Source of the DNA: CAMDBL01 sp964498125
Lineage (GTDB): Bacteria > Pseudomonadota > Alphaproteobacteria > Rhizobiales > Hyphomicrobiaceae
Assembly (NCBI GenBank): GCA_964498125.1
Contig: CAZCGE010000059.1
Span: forward strand, 1 to 64,000
Reading direction: 5' to 3'
Length of the DNA: 64,000 bases
Position numbers and translations under genes: made by a program. The notes under the pieces were generated by a model that saw only the letters and a list, made by a program, of their open reading frames with translations, had not been told where the DNA came from and ran no database searches. The first letter of the stretch is position 1; each line of letters begins with the position of its first letter. Below are positions 7,458-15,072 of this stretch, one piece after another.

Positions 7458-8990
7458 ATGACCCCATCGGCGGACCTCATCATTGACCTGTTCATCAGGG
7501 CCTTCGCGCTCTGGTGGGTGATCCTGCCGGCCAGCCTGATCGGCATCGTCGTCGGCATCCTGCCGGGCTTCAGCGCGCAGAACACCCTGATTATCCTGCT
7601 GCCAATGACGCTGACGATGCCGATCGAGACGGCGTTTGCCTTCATGATCGCGCTCTATTGCGCGACGCAGCTTGGCGGCGGTATCCCGGCCATTCTATTC
7701 AACATGCCCGGCGAGGGCGGTGCGGCGGCAACCACGCTCGACGGTTATCCGATGACGAAGAAGGGCATGGCGCAGCAGGCACTGGTCTGCTGCTTTGCCG
7801 CCTCCGCCTTCGGCGGCCTCGTCACCACGCTGGCGACGCTGGCGCTGCTGCCCTGGCTCAGTCAGCTCGCCTTCTATTTCAAAAGCGTGGAGATGGTCGT
7901 GGTCATGGTGTTCGGCCTGACACTGATCGCCGCCATTGCCTCCAGGGACATGCTCAAGGGCCTGATCGCCGGCTTCACCGGGCTGATGATCGGCTCGATC
8001 GGCGCCGACCCGGTGTTCGGCACGGCGCGCGCCACCTTCGGCCTGATCGAGCTGTACGACGGCGTGCCGCTGATCCCGGCCCTCGTCGGCCTGTTCGCCA
8101 TCTCGGAAGCCTTCGAGATGATCCGTCGGGAGACGGTGGTGAGCCCCGAGGATCTGGCGCGCGCCAGAGAGGCGAAATGGGAGGATACGATCGACGGGTT
8201 GCGGATCAATCTGCGCTATTCCTGGCAGACGGTGTGGACCTCGATGATCGGCCTCGTCATCGGCATCCTGCCAGGCGCCGGTGCGACGATTGCCGCCTTC
8301 CTCGCCTACCACTACTCGCGGCTGTTCTCGCGCACGCCGGAGCTGTATGGCACCGGCCACCCGCCGGGCGTGATCGCGCCCGAGTCGGCCAACAACGGCG
8401 TCACGTCGGGCACACTGGTGCCGGTGCTGGCGCTCGGCATTCCCGGTGGCGCCACGGGTGCTGTGATGATGATCGTGCTGACCTACCATGGCGTCGTGCT
8501 TGGCCCGCGCATCTTCATCGAGAAGCCGGAGATCGCCTACGGCGTGTTCGTGCAGATGACGGTCTGCTATCTGCTCATGGTGCTGATGATCGTGCCGCTG
8601 GCGCGCTACATGAGCCGCGTGGTGTGGGTGCCGACGCGCTATCTCGTGCCGCTGATCCTGTCGCTGATCACCGTCGCCGCGTTTGCCGAGCGCGAGTACA
8701 TTTTCGACATGCTGCTGGCGCTGGTGTTCGGCGTCATCGGCTACGTCGCGCGCAGGAGCCGCTTCGAGGTGACGGCGATGTTGATCGGTGTGCTGATGGG
8801 GCCGATGTTCGAGCAGTTTTTCCTGCGCGCGCTGCGGCTTGGCCAGGGCGACCCGATGGTGCTGTTCTCCTCGACGCTCGGTAATGTGCTGTGGGTCATG
8901 GTGGCGCTGGCGCTGCTGCTGCCCTGGCTGCGCGACCGGCGCCGCCAGGGCGTGCTGGCGAAGGCGGCGGCGGCTGGGCACGAGAGTTGA
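7458..8990 (+). CDS. tctA: TctA-type large permease of a tripartite tricarboxylate transporter
   Basis: The protein has 510 residues, the usual length for TctA, with about ten or more membrane segments. Family hallmarks are clear: the N-terminal GILPGFSAQNTLIILLPMT, the segment QLGGGIPAILFNMPGEGGAAATTLDGYP with MTKKG, and the inverted second copy GILPGAGATIAAFLAYHY plus LALGIPGGATGAVMM. It is the sodium- or proton-driven carboxylate channel subunit in the inner membrane. The start lies one base after the tctB stop. A strong hairpin follows the stop codon. The substrate cannot be predicted. Confidence 0.93.
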   Translation: MTPSADLIIDLFIRAFALWWVILPASLIGIVVGILPGFSAQNTLIILLPMTLTMPIETAFAFMIALYCATQLGGGIPAILFNMPGEGGAAATTLDGYPMTKKGMAQQALVCCFAASAFGGLVTTLATLALLPWLSQLAFYFKSVEMVVVMVFGLTLIAAIASRDMLKGLIAGFTGLMIGSIGADPVFGTARATFGLIELYDGVPLIPALVGLFAISEAFEMIRRETVVSPEDLARAREAKWEDTIDGLRINLRYSWQTVWTSMIGLVIGILPGAGATIAAFLAYHYSRLFSRTPELYGTGHPPGVIAPESANNGVTSGTLVPVLALGIPGGATGAVMMIVLTYHGVVLGPRIFIEKPEIAYGVFVQMTVCYLLMVLMIVPLARYMSRVVWVPTRYLVPLILSLITVAAFAEREYIFDMLLALVFGVIGYVARRSRFEVTAMLIGVLMGPMFEQFFLRALRLGQGDPMVLFSSTLGNVLWVMVALALLLPWLRDRRRQGVLAKAAAAGHES

Positions 8991-8998
8991 TGGGGGGG

Positions 8999-9023
8999 GG
9001 TGTCTGACATCCTGTCAGACACC
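8999..9023 (+). terminator. Terminator-like hairpin after tctA
   Basis: A perfect 11-bp stem with a 3-base loop: GGTGTCTGACA at 8999-9009 and TGTCAGACACC at 9013-9023. No T-run follows, so it may act as a factor-assisted terminator or protect the 3' end. Confidence 0.6.
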
Positions 9024-9102
9024 TTGGACGGACCCGAGCATGAGGCACTGAGCCTTCGGTATCTGATCCGAGGTTGGACACCGCCTTCACCAGCCCAACT
9101 CG

Positions 9103-9327
9103 TCAAGCAGAGAGAAAACTGTCGACCGAAACGTCTGCCTGTCTCAGAATTGCTCTGAGCGTGCCTTCCGGCATGTCGCCTGGGTGATTTGGGATTGTGG
9201 TGAAGCGGCCGGTCGTCGGATTGTGCCAGATCTCGTGTGAGCCCGCCGCCTGTCTGTTGAACTCGAAGCCGTGGCGGCTCGGCTTGGAGACGATATCGCG
9301 ATACCTGAAACCGGCAAGCCTGCCCAT
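9103..9327 (-). CDS. hicA: HicA-type mRNA interferase toxin
   Basis: This 74-residue protein matches the HicA family: YRDIVSKPSRHGFEFNRQAAGSHEIWHNP, with the conserved Gly-Ser-His that carries the catalytic histidine, then FTTIPNHPGDMPEGTLRAILRQADVS. HicA is a double-stranded-RNA-binding-fold ribonuclease that cuts mRNA and halts translation. The frame is intact. The start ATG at 9327 overlaps the last base of the upstream hicB frame (TGATG), so translation would normally be coupled. The partner hicB carries a nonsense codon, so this toxin may be silent, differently restrained, or made from a degraded operon. Confidence 0.85.
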   Translation of the reverse strand: MGRLAGFRYRDIVSKPSRHGFEFNRQAAGSHEIWHNPTTGRFTTIPNHPGDMPEGTLRAILRQADVSVDSFLSA

Positions 9328-9551
9328 CACACGCCGACGATCAGGGGATAGTCGAACACGTCCTGGGCTTGCGGCAACGGCGTCTGCCCCTGGGATTGAG
9401 CTTCGATCAGCTTCCTCGCGACGTCCCGCGCGATCTCGATGGTCTCGGTGATCGTGCGGCCCTGCGCGACCAGACCCGGAATATCATTCGAGGTCGCGAG
9501 CTAGACACCTTCTGGCAACTTCTCGATATGCAACTTGGCGATGCGTACCAT
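9327..9551 (-). pseudogene. hicB: HicB antitoxin, interrupted by an in-frame stop
   Basis: Translating down from ATG at 9551-9549 gives MVRIAKLHIEKLPEGV, then TAG at 9503-9501, then the rest of a typical HicB core in the same frame: LATSNDIPGLVAQGRTITE, TIEIARDVARKLIEAQ and a terminal DYPLIVGV. In HicB the stop position is usually a tyrosine (GVYLATS), so a TAC or TAT to TAG change is likely. HicB is the antitoxin and operon repressor. The reading ends in TGA overlapping the hicA ATG. Re-initiation after the stop or readthrough cannot be excluded. Confidence 0.8.
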
Positions 9552-9564
9552 GCGGGGCGCCTCC

Positions 9565-9624
9565 TCAATTCTCATCCAACTTCGGCGCCTCGATGAACGC
9601 CTCGTGCAGGATCTCCAAGTCGCC
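9565..9624 (-). pseudogene. Displaced copy of the lepA 3' end (copy A)
   Basis: On the minus strand this encodes FGDLEILHEAFIEAPKLDEN followed by a stop. It aligns without gaps to the last codons of the real lepA (FGKVEIPQEAFIAALKMDEN and stop) at 11775-11840, with about 78% DNA identity over 60 bases; the first 14 bases from the stop are identical. Nothing upstream continues the LepA frame. It lies directly before hicBA. Confidence 0.75.
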
Positions 9625-9636
9625 AAACCGCGCGGG

Positions 9637-9951
9637 CTAGGCATCGTCGCCATCGAGGTCCACCCGTGATGGCGCCCGGCGAGCGGTGTGTCGGATGTGA
9701 AGTATGGTCAAGGGTTGCTGATCGGTCGGCGCGCGGAAATAAATGCGGTACGGGTAGCGGCCGATCGGTATCAGCCGGAGGTCTCGGCGCTGGCGCGCTG
9801 CCCGTCCGACACCAGGATGGCGCTCGATCAAGGCTATCGTCGCCTCGATCCGACGCATCACGGATCGCGCGCCGCGCGGACTGAATTGGTCGATGTATTG
9901 CGCAATCGCGCGCAGATCATCGAGCGCGCGTCGCGCATAAGCAATGGTCAT
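9637..9951 (-). CDS. RelE/ParE-superfamily toxin
   Basis: This 104-residue protein has the compact RelE/ParE fold pattern: MTIAYARRALDDLRAIAQYI, SVMRRIEATIALIERHPGVGR, LRLIPIGRYPYRIYFRA and LTILHIRHTARR. The final HIRHTARR matches the ParE/RelE C-terminal strand. ParE-type members poison DNA gyrase and RelE-type members cut ribosome-bound mRNA; the sequence does not decide which. Its ATG overlaps the antitoxin stop by four bases (ATGA). The frame is complete. Confidence 0.88.
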   Translation of the reverse strand: MTIAYARRALDDLRAIAQYIDQFSPRGARSVMRRIEATIALIERHPGVGRAARQRRDLRLIPIGRYPYRIYFRAPTDQQPLTILHIRHTARRAPSRVDLDGDDA

Positions 9952-10175
9952 GCCCTGAAGCGGGCAAACACAGCCTCGACCTCGGCAGGGTCGGCAGTTT
10001 CGCCACGATCGACCTGAGCCAGCGCCTCGTCGATCGCCGCAAGCTCATCGTCGGTCAGAGTGATGGGCTCCTGCCCGAGCTCGTCCAGGGCCAGCAACAG
10101 CTCGGCCGCCTCGGCCTGCCTCGCCGGCGACCAGTCCCTTGCACGCTCCAGCGCCTTCTCGAGCAAGTCGATCAT
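9948..10175 (-). CDS. RelE/ParE-partner antitoxin
   Basis: The 75-residue acidic protein begins MIDLLEKALERARDWSPARQ and carries an Asp/Glu-rich helical C-terminus (LTDDELAAIDEALAQVDRGETADPAEVEAVFARFRA), typical of antitoxins that wrap RelE/ParE toxins. The frame opens further upstream to 10358, but the ATG at 10175 is preferred because the upstream part translates poorly and contains the displaced lepA tail. The ATG overlaps that tail's TGA (TGATG). It would neutralise the downstream toxin and probably repress the operon. Confidence 0.8.
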   Translation of the reverse strand: MIDLLEKALERARDWSPARQAEAAELLLALDELGQEPITLTDDELAAIDEALAQVDRGETADPAEVEAVFARFRA

Positions 10176-10237
10176 CAGTTGTCCTCCATCTTCAGCGCCG
10201 CGATGAACGCTCACCTCGCGGGATCTCGATCTTGCCG
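10175..10237 (-). pseudogene. Displaced copy of the lepA 3' end (copy B)
   Basis: The minus strand reads GKIEIPR, a short frameshift, then AFIAALKMEDN and TGA. It closely matches the real LepA C-terminus. A 17-base run from 10184 (TCCATCTTCAGCGCCGC) is identical to lepA. The stop codon overlaps the start codon of the antitoxin at 10175. It is a non-functional tail. Confidence 0.78.
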
Positions 10238-10344
10238 GACCGAAGCCCCAAGGCTTGTCCCCGGGATCCAGCTTGCCACGGGCGCCGGCGTCTGCAGTTG
10301 CGCGACCGTCCACTGTCTTTGACGTCTCTGGTGGCGGCGGCAGT

Positions 10345-10417
10345 GTCGGGTCTCGCAAAGGGCTCGACCCGACCTACGGGCTGCCAGGTGCGCATGATCG
10401 CTCGACCCGACCTACGG
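10345..10417. repeat. GTCGGGTCTCG / CGACCCGACCTACGG extragenic palindromes
   Basis: GTCGGGTCTCG at 10345-10355 pairs imperfectly with CTCGACCCGAC at 10363-10373, followed by CTACGG. A second half-copy, CTCGACCCGACCTACGG, lies at 10401-10417. The same family occurs at 18447-18534 and 32131-32267, and a related one at 19209-19302. Confidence 0.7.
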
Positions 10418-10579
10418 TTACTGACCCAACGGTGGCGCTGGCTGCGGCGGCAATATCGAGTCTCGCGAAGGGCTTGGCTCGGAATTGCGGGCTTAGCAAC
10501 GCCCGCGTATCAAAGGGACGTACGAGACGCGCTCGGGAAAACTTTTCTATTTTTTAGTGGAGTGCGCTCAAGGAATAAG

Positions 10580-10632
10580 CCCGACTACCTCAACGTCACC
10601 GGCCCGTCGCCGGTGACGTTGAGGTAGTCGGG
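10580..10632. repeat. Perfect 24-bp inverted repeat with 5-base loop
   Basis: The arms at 10580-10603 and 10609-10632 are exact reverse complements (left arm begins CCCGACTACCTCAACG), separated by CCGTC. There is no T-run on either side (GGTTAAATTG on one side, GGGCTTATTCC on the complement). It lies within the lower-GC insert. It could be a strong terminator, a recombination site or part of a mobile element. Confidence 0.75.
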
Positions 10633-10756
10633 TTAAATTGTCAAGAGTCCACACGTAAACCGTTGTTTTTAAATGAAAAAATTATTCCACTTTCTGAGAT
10701 CTTGGCAACCTCAAGCCCCTAGACGAAATCTCAACGCCACTATAAACTGTTAACTT

Positions 10757-11203
10757 ATGGATAAGAGACCCAGCAAAGCGCGCCAGAGAGGTGCAACACG
10801 CGACGACCGGCTCGCGCTCGCAATGCAGCGCCGAGAGGTGGTCGCCAGACGTGCAATTTCATTGAACAAGAAGCTGCAAGAACTGGACATAGAGATTCTT
10901 CGACATCGACTCGCTGCTGGAAACCCTTTAGGGCCGCCGACGAAGAAAAATCAGAAACTTTATTTGGTTTGGCAAGCTTTCAATCACGAGCTCCGTTCTG
11001 GCATAGAAGTCGGAGGATTGACAGCGGAGAAACTGTTCGAAATCGCCAGTTCGGAAATCTCAGGCCTTCCGCCTGAAACGTTTCGCAGTTACTTGCTTCG
11101 GCTCAAACGGGCAGGTTTGCTTGCAAAGCGTAACAACCGATGGCATCTCAATTCAGCGTCAACAGAGATGGAGGGAGCAACGCAGGTCAAATCAAGTCGT
11201 TAG
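10757..11203 (+). CDS. Hypothetical protein, possible winged-helix C-terminus
   Basis: This 148-residue basic protein is of unknown family. The N-terminus is Arg/Lys-rich (MDKRPSKARQRGATRDDR), followed by a probable long helix (RREVVARRAISLNKKLQELDIEILRHRL). The C-terminal part resembles a winged helix-turn-helix: GGLTAEKLFEIASSEISGL, PPETFRSYLLRLKRAGLL and a KRNNRWHL wing. The gene and its surroundings are visibly AT-richer than the neighbours, suggesting acquisition. It lies between lepA and the displaced lepA tail, on the opposite strand. It might be a regulator of the inserted segment. Confidence 0.6.
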   Translation: MDKRPSKARQRGATRDDRLALAMQRREVVARRAISLNKKLQELDIEILRHRLAAGNPLGPPTKKNQKLYLVWQAFNHELRSGIEVGGLTAEKLFEIASSEISGLPPETFRSYLLRLKRAGLLAKRNNRWHLNSASTEMEGATQVKSSR

Positions 11204-11361
11204 GTGCAGGGGAAGCTCGGCGCAGATTTCTGAGGTCGCACGCCGAGCCCCCCTTTGGTGAAACGAGCCTATGCAGCCCGTCTCGAAGGGATTATTCGGG
11301 GGACAGTGTCTCCTGTCAACCCCTTTCGGCTGGCTGTGTCTTGGGCTCCCCTTTGGAGAAC

Positions 11362-11700
11362 ATGGCAATGGCTAAGATCGGGACCGTGACGTTTGTTGGT
11401 GAGAGTGGTACCAGCTACACGTTTGATGTGTATACAGCTGACACCGAATTCAATGATGTGTCGGCGGTCTACATCTTCACGAAGCGGACTCTATCCGGCG
11501 AGATCTGGAGGCACGCTCGACTCTATATTGGCGAGGCGGAGAGAATGGGGGAACGCATCAAAAACCACGAGAAGTGGCCATGCGTGAACCGGCACGGTTG
11601 CAATTGTATTTGTGTTCTCCTTGTAAGCAGCTCTGATCGCCGCCTCGACATCGAGACTGATCTGCGTAGAGGTAACGATACGCCCTGCAACGATCAGTAG
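11362..11700 (+). CDS. GIY-YIG-like nuclease-fold protein
   Basis: This 112-residue protein has the main GIY-YIG elements: VSAVYIFTKRT for the GIY strand, HARLYIGEAERMGERIKNHEKW for the YIG strand and following helix with its arginine, a glutamate in DIETDLRRG, and a terminal TPCNDQ. Stand-alone proteins of this kind are common in mobile or defence contexts, and their targets are mostly unknown. The ATG at 11362 has GGAG 4 bases upstream; ATG 11368 is an alternative with better spacing. It belongs to the lower-GC segment between lepA and its displaced tail. Confidence 0.7.
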   Translation: MAMAKIGTVTFVGESGTSYTFDVYTADTEFNDVSAVYIFTKRTLSGEIWRHARLYIGEAERMGERIKNHEKWPCVNRHGCNCICVLLVSSSDRRLDIETDLRRGNDTPCNDQ

Positions 11701-11774
11701 CGTGGTGATCAACGCTTACTAGATTGAGCCCGGTTGCAATAGAACAGCCGGGCTCGCTCATTCACGCTTCGCGG

Positions 11775-13577
11775 TCAATTCTCATCCATCTTCAGCGCCG
11801 CAATAAACGCCTCCTGGGGTATTTCCACCTTGCCGAATTCGCGCATCTTCTTCTTGCCCTTCTTCTGCTTGTCGAGCAGCTTGCGCTTCCTCGTGATGTC
11901 GCCGCCGTAGCACTTGGCGATCACGTCCTTGCGCAGGGCACGGATGGTTTCCCGCGCGATGACCTTGGCGCCGATGGCGGCCTGGATCGGGATCTGGAAC
12001 AGGTGCGGCGCGATCAGATCCTTGAGCTTTTCGCACATCGAGCGGCCGCGGCTCTCCGCGCGCGCGCGATGCACGACGATGGAGAGTGCGTCGACCGGCT
12101 CGGAATTGACCAGGATCGACAGCTTGACGAGGTCGCCCTCCTCGTAGCCCCTGATGTGGTAGTCGAACGAAGCATAGCCGCGCGAGACGCTTTTCAGCCG
12201 GTCGTAGAAGTCGAACACCACCTCGTTGAGCGGCAGCTCGTAGACCAGCATGGCGCGGCTGCCGACGTAGGTCAGGTTTTTCTGGCGGCCGCGCCGGTCC
12301 TGGCACAGTTTCAGAACCGAGCCGAGATAGTCATCGGGCACCAGGATCGTCGCCTCGATCCACGGCTCCTTGATATTGTCGATGCGCATCACTTCAGGCA
12401 TGTCGGCGGGATTGTGCATCTCGATGACAGCCCCGTCCTTCATGTGCAGGTGGTAGATGACCGACGGCGCCGTGGTGATCAGGTCGAGGTTGAACTCGCG
12501 CTCCAGCCGCTCGGTGATGATCTCCAGGTGCAACAGCCCGAGAAAGCCGCAGCGGAAGCCGAAGCCGAGCGCCGCCGAACTCTCCGTCTCGAAGGAGAAG
12601 CTGGCGTCGTTGAGCCTGAGCTTGGCCACGGCCTCGCGCAGGTCCTGGAAGTCGGCGGCGTCGACCGGAAACAGGCCACAGAACACCACCGGCTGCGCCG
12701 GCTTGAAGCCTGGCAGGGCAACCGGCGTCGGGTTCTTCTCGTCGGTGATGGTGTCGCCAACGCGGGTTTCGGCCACCTGCTTGATGCTGCCGGTGAAGAA
12801 GCCAACCTCGCCGGGGCCGAGGCTCTCCAGCATCTCCTGCTTGGGGCGGAAGATGCCGACCCGCTCGACCTGGTAGGCGGCGTCCGTCGACATCAGCTTG
12901 ACGCGCGCGCCCTTCTTCAGCACGCCCTCGACGATGCGCACGAGGACGACGACGCCGAGATAGGCGTCGTACCAGCTGTCGATCAGCATCGCTTTCAGCG
13001 GCTTGCCGCGCTCGCCCTTAGGCGGAGGCAGGCGCGTGACGATCGCCTCCAGCACGGCGGGCACGTTGAGCCCGGTCTTGGCCGAAACGCCGATGGCGTC
13101 GGAGGCGTCGATGCCGATCACATCCTCGATCTGCGCCTTGACGCGGTCGACATCGGCTGACGGCAGATCGATCTTGTTGAGGACGGGGAGGATCTCCAGG
13201 TTGTTGTCGATCGCCTTGTAGACGTTGGCCAGCGTCTGCGCCTCGACGCCCTGGCTGGCGTCGACTACCAGGATGGCGCCCTCGCAGGCGGCAAGTGAAC
13301 GCGAAACCTCGTAGGCAAAGTCGACGTGGCCGGGCGTGTCCATCAGGTTCAGCTGATAGAGCTTGCCGTCCTTGGCCTTGTAGTCGAGCCGCACGGTCTG
13401 CGCCTTGATGGTGATGCCGCGCTCGCGCTCGATATCCATCGAATCGAGGATCTGGTCCTTCATCTCGCGGTCGGTGACGTTGCCGCACAGCTGGATCAGC
13501 CGGTCGGACAAGGTCGACTTGCCGTGGTCGATGTGGGCGATGATGGAGAAGTTGCGGATCAGGGAGATGTCGGTCAT
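11775..13577 (-). CDS. lepA: Elongation factor 4 (LepA), back-translocating ribosomal GTPase
   Basis: The 600-residue protein is the normal length of LepA. The G domain is clear: IAHIDHGKSTLSDRLIQ (P-loop), ERERGITIKAQTVRL, DTPGHVDFAYEVSRSLAACEG (G3) and NKIDLPSAD (G4). The EF-G-like domains follow, with PDDYLGSVLKLCQDRRG and the LepA-specific C-terminus (RKRKLLDKQKKGKKKMREFG and KVEIPQEAFIAALKMDEN). LepA acts on stalled or mistranslocated ribosomes. The ATG at 13577 gives the conserved MTDISLIRNFSIIAHIDHGKS start. The 3' end has two displaced copies downstream (10175-10237 and 9565-9624). Confidence 0.97.
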   Translation of the reverse strand: MTDISLIRNFSIIAHIDHGKSTLSDRLIQLCGNVTDREMKDQILDSMDIERERGITIKAQTVRLDYKAKDGKLYQLNLMDTPGHVDFAYEVSRSLAACEGAILVVDASQGVEAQTLANVYKAIDNNLEILPVLNKIDLPSADVDRVKAQIEDVIGIDASDAIGVSAKTGLNVPAVLEAIVTRLPPPKGERGKPLKAMLIDSWYDAYLGVVVLVRIVEGVLKKGARVKLMSTDAAYQVERVGIFRPKQEMLESLGPGEVGFFTGSIKQVAETRVGDTITDEKNPTPVALPGFKPAQPVVFCGLFPVDAADFQDLREAVAKLRLNDASFSFETESSAALGFGFRCGFLGLLHLEIITERLEREFNLDLITTAPSVIYHLHMKDGAVIEMHNPADMPEVMRIDNIKEPWIEATILVPDDYLGSVLKLCQDRRGRQKNLTYVGSRAMLVYELPLNEVVFDFYDRLKSVSRGYASFDYHIRGYEEGDLVKLSILVNSEPVDALSIVVHRARAESRGRSMCEKLKDLIAPHLFQIPIQAAIGAKVIARETIRALRKDVIAKCYGGDITRKRKLLDKQKKGKKKMREFGKVEIPQEAFIAALKMDEN

Positions 13578-13641
13578 GGGGTGGGTGATAGCACCCGTCT
13601 CGCAGATGCAAAAGGGCGCTGCGGCCGGATCGCCGGATAAT

Positions 13642-13974
13642 TCAGCGCACCTCGACAACCTTGTCCCCGGCATCGAGCGCTGCGATCACCTCTGGCATCG
13701 CCGCCGTCATGCGTTGCAGCAGTGGCTGCTTGCGCGTATTGCCCATCCTCAACCAGACGACGGCCTGCCGGGACTGAGAGAGCACCGCAAGGTCAGCAAA
13801 GTCGGCATCCTTGCTGACGACCACGTCATCGCGTTCCGCAGCCAACTTCCAGATATCTCGGTCGTCGGCGCCCGCCACATCTATGTCGGCCACGTGAGCA
13901 GCCTGATACCCGCCCGCCGCGATGGCCCTCGCCAACGCCACAGGCAAATTCGCGTCAATGAGGAAGCGCCCCAC
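13642..13974 (-). CDS. DUF5615 PIN-like toxin candidate
   Basis: The protein of about 110 residues begins GRFLIDANLPVALARAIAAGG, with a PIN-type aspartate, and continues with DIDVAGADDRDIWKLAAERDDVVVSKDADFADL and a later WLRMGNT. This matches the DUF5615 (Mut7-C-like PIN) family, usually paired with DUF433 antitoxins; members are predicted ribonucleases. The upstream DUF433 gene ends at 13976, one base before the preferred GTG at 13974; a TTG at 13989 would overlap it. Either start supports a two-gene operon. Confidence 0.82.
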   Translation of the reverse strand: MGRFLIDANLPVALARAIAAGGYQAAHVADIDVAGADDRDIWKLAAERDDVVVSKDADFADLAVLSQSRQAVVWLRMGNTRKQPLLQRMTAAMPEVIAALDAGDKVVEVR

Positions 13975-13975
13975 G

Positions 13976-14200
13976 TCATTCGGCGGCAATCACCGCGTGA
14001 TCAATCGACCGCGCCGCATACTGGAGCGCGGCAGTGATATCCTCATCCTCGAGATAGGGGTAGTCCTCGAGGATCTCCTGGCGGGAGGCGCCGGCGGCCA
14101 GCAGGTCGAGAACATCCTGGACCCGAATGCGCATGCCGCGAATGGTCGGACGCCCGCCGCACAGGCCTTTCCTGATGGTGATGCGCTTGAGTTCGTTCAT
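13976..14200 (-). CDS. DUF433 antitoxin candidate
   Basis: The 74-residue protein starts MNELKRITIRKGLCGGRPTI and has the conserved RGMRIRVQDVLDLLAAGASRQEILEDYPYL, then DEDITAALQYAA. This is the DUF433 pattern, a helix-turn-helix-like antitoxin. It immediately precedes the DUF5615 gene. It would bind the PIN-like toxin and probably repress the operon promoter. Confidence 0.85.
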   Translation of the reverse strand: MNELKRITIRKGLCGGRPTIRGMRIRVQDVLDLLAAGASRQEILEDYPYLEDEDITAALQYAARSIDHAVIAAE

Positions 14201-14314
14201 GGCGACGACCCGTATCGAGTTTGATGGGCAACACGCGACGGCAGAACAAAGTCTAGCACTGTGGACATTCCGATGGGAGTCATACCTGTGTAGAGGTGAT
14301 CGGGATCGACGCTG

Positions 14315-15055
14315 CTACCCCTTCGCCCTCCGCGCCAGCAGATCCGGCCGCCTCGCCCGCGTCAGGCGTTCAGCCTCTTGCCGCCGCCACGCGGCAATCT
14401 TCTTGTGATCGCCTGACAGCAGCACATCGGGAATGCCCAGGCCCTCCCAGTCGCGCGGCTTGGTATAGTGCGGATGCTCGATGAGGCCGTCCTCGAAACT
14501 CTCGTGGGCGAGCGAGTCCGGCGCACCCACGACGCCTGGAATGAGCCGCACGCAGGCCTCGATCAGCACCATCGCCGCCAGCTCGCCGCCGGCCAGCACA
14601 TAGTCGCCGATCGAGACTTCGCGCATCTGGCGCGCCACGATCACACGCTCATCGACACCCTCGAAACGGCCGGCCAACAGCAGCATGCCCGGACCGTCGG
14701 CCAGTTCACGAACCAGCGGCTGGCGCAGCGGCTCACCGCGCGGGGTGAGATAGATCAGGGGGGCCTCGGGTTGCTCGCCGCGCGCGTGGTCAATGGCCGC
14801 GGCAAGGACGTCGGCACGCAGCACCATGCCAGCGCCACCGCCGGCCGGGTGATCGTCCACGGAACGGTGGCGGCCAATGCCAAAGTCGCGAATTTGGCTG
14901 GTCTCCAAGCTCCACAGTCCGGCAGCAAGGGCCTGACCGGCGAGCGATATACCCAAAGGCCCGGGAAACATTTCGGGGAACAGCGTCAGGACCCGGGCGC
15001 GCCAGGGTCGGCGGTCGGTGGGGCTTGGAACGTGGGGCATTGGACTGTTCACCAT
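14315..15055 (-). CDS. trmD: tRNA (guanine-37-N1)-methyltransferase
   Basis: The protein has about 246 residues. It carries the TrmD signature: VLTLFPEMFPGPLGISLAG, the knotted SPOUT fold with DDHPAGGGAGMVLR, LIYLTPRGEPLRQ, LLLAGRFEGVDERVI, SIGDYVLAGGELAAMVLIEA and HYTKPRDWEG. It methylates G37 of tRNAs and prevents frameshifting. Starts at ATG 15055 and ATG 15040 are both possible. In most alphaproteobacteria trmD lies between rimM and rplS. Here neither neighbour is present; a DUF1330 gene lies upstream and a TA pair downstream. Confidence 0.96.
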   Translation of the reverse strand: MVNSPMPHVPSPTDRRPWRARVLTLFPEMFPGPLGISLAGQALAAGLWSLETSQIRDFGIGRHRSVDDHPAGGGAGMVLRADVLAAAIDHARGEQPEAPLIYLTPRGEPLRQPLVRELADGPGMLLLAGRFEGVDERVIVARQMREVSIGDYVLAGGELAAMVLIEACVRLIPGVVGAPDSLAHESFEDGLIEHPHYTKPRDWEGLGIPDVLLSGDHKKIAAWRRQEAERLTRARRPDLLARRAKG

Positions 15056-15072
15056 CGCGCCGTGGTCGCCGT

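Larger units (their letters stand above)
10246..10756. other. Gene-free interval with repeats and a strong hairpin
   Basis: No convincing gene is seen in about 510 bases. It contains extragenic palindromic repeats (10345-10417) and a perfect 24-bp hairpin (10580-10632). From about 10530 the DNA becomes clearly AT-richer, marking the edge of the lower-GC insert that runs to about 11760. Confidence 0.6.

Noticed and set aside
7695..8981. A His/Arg/Gln-rich 428-codon minus frame
   Set aside because: It lies antisense to tctA, and its composition is the usual result of reading a membrane-protein gene backward.
11724..13160. A 478-codon plus-strand frame opposite lepA
   Set aside because: Antisense shadow with no recognisable motif; lepA is certain.
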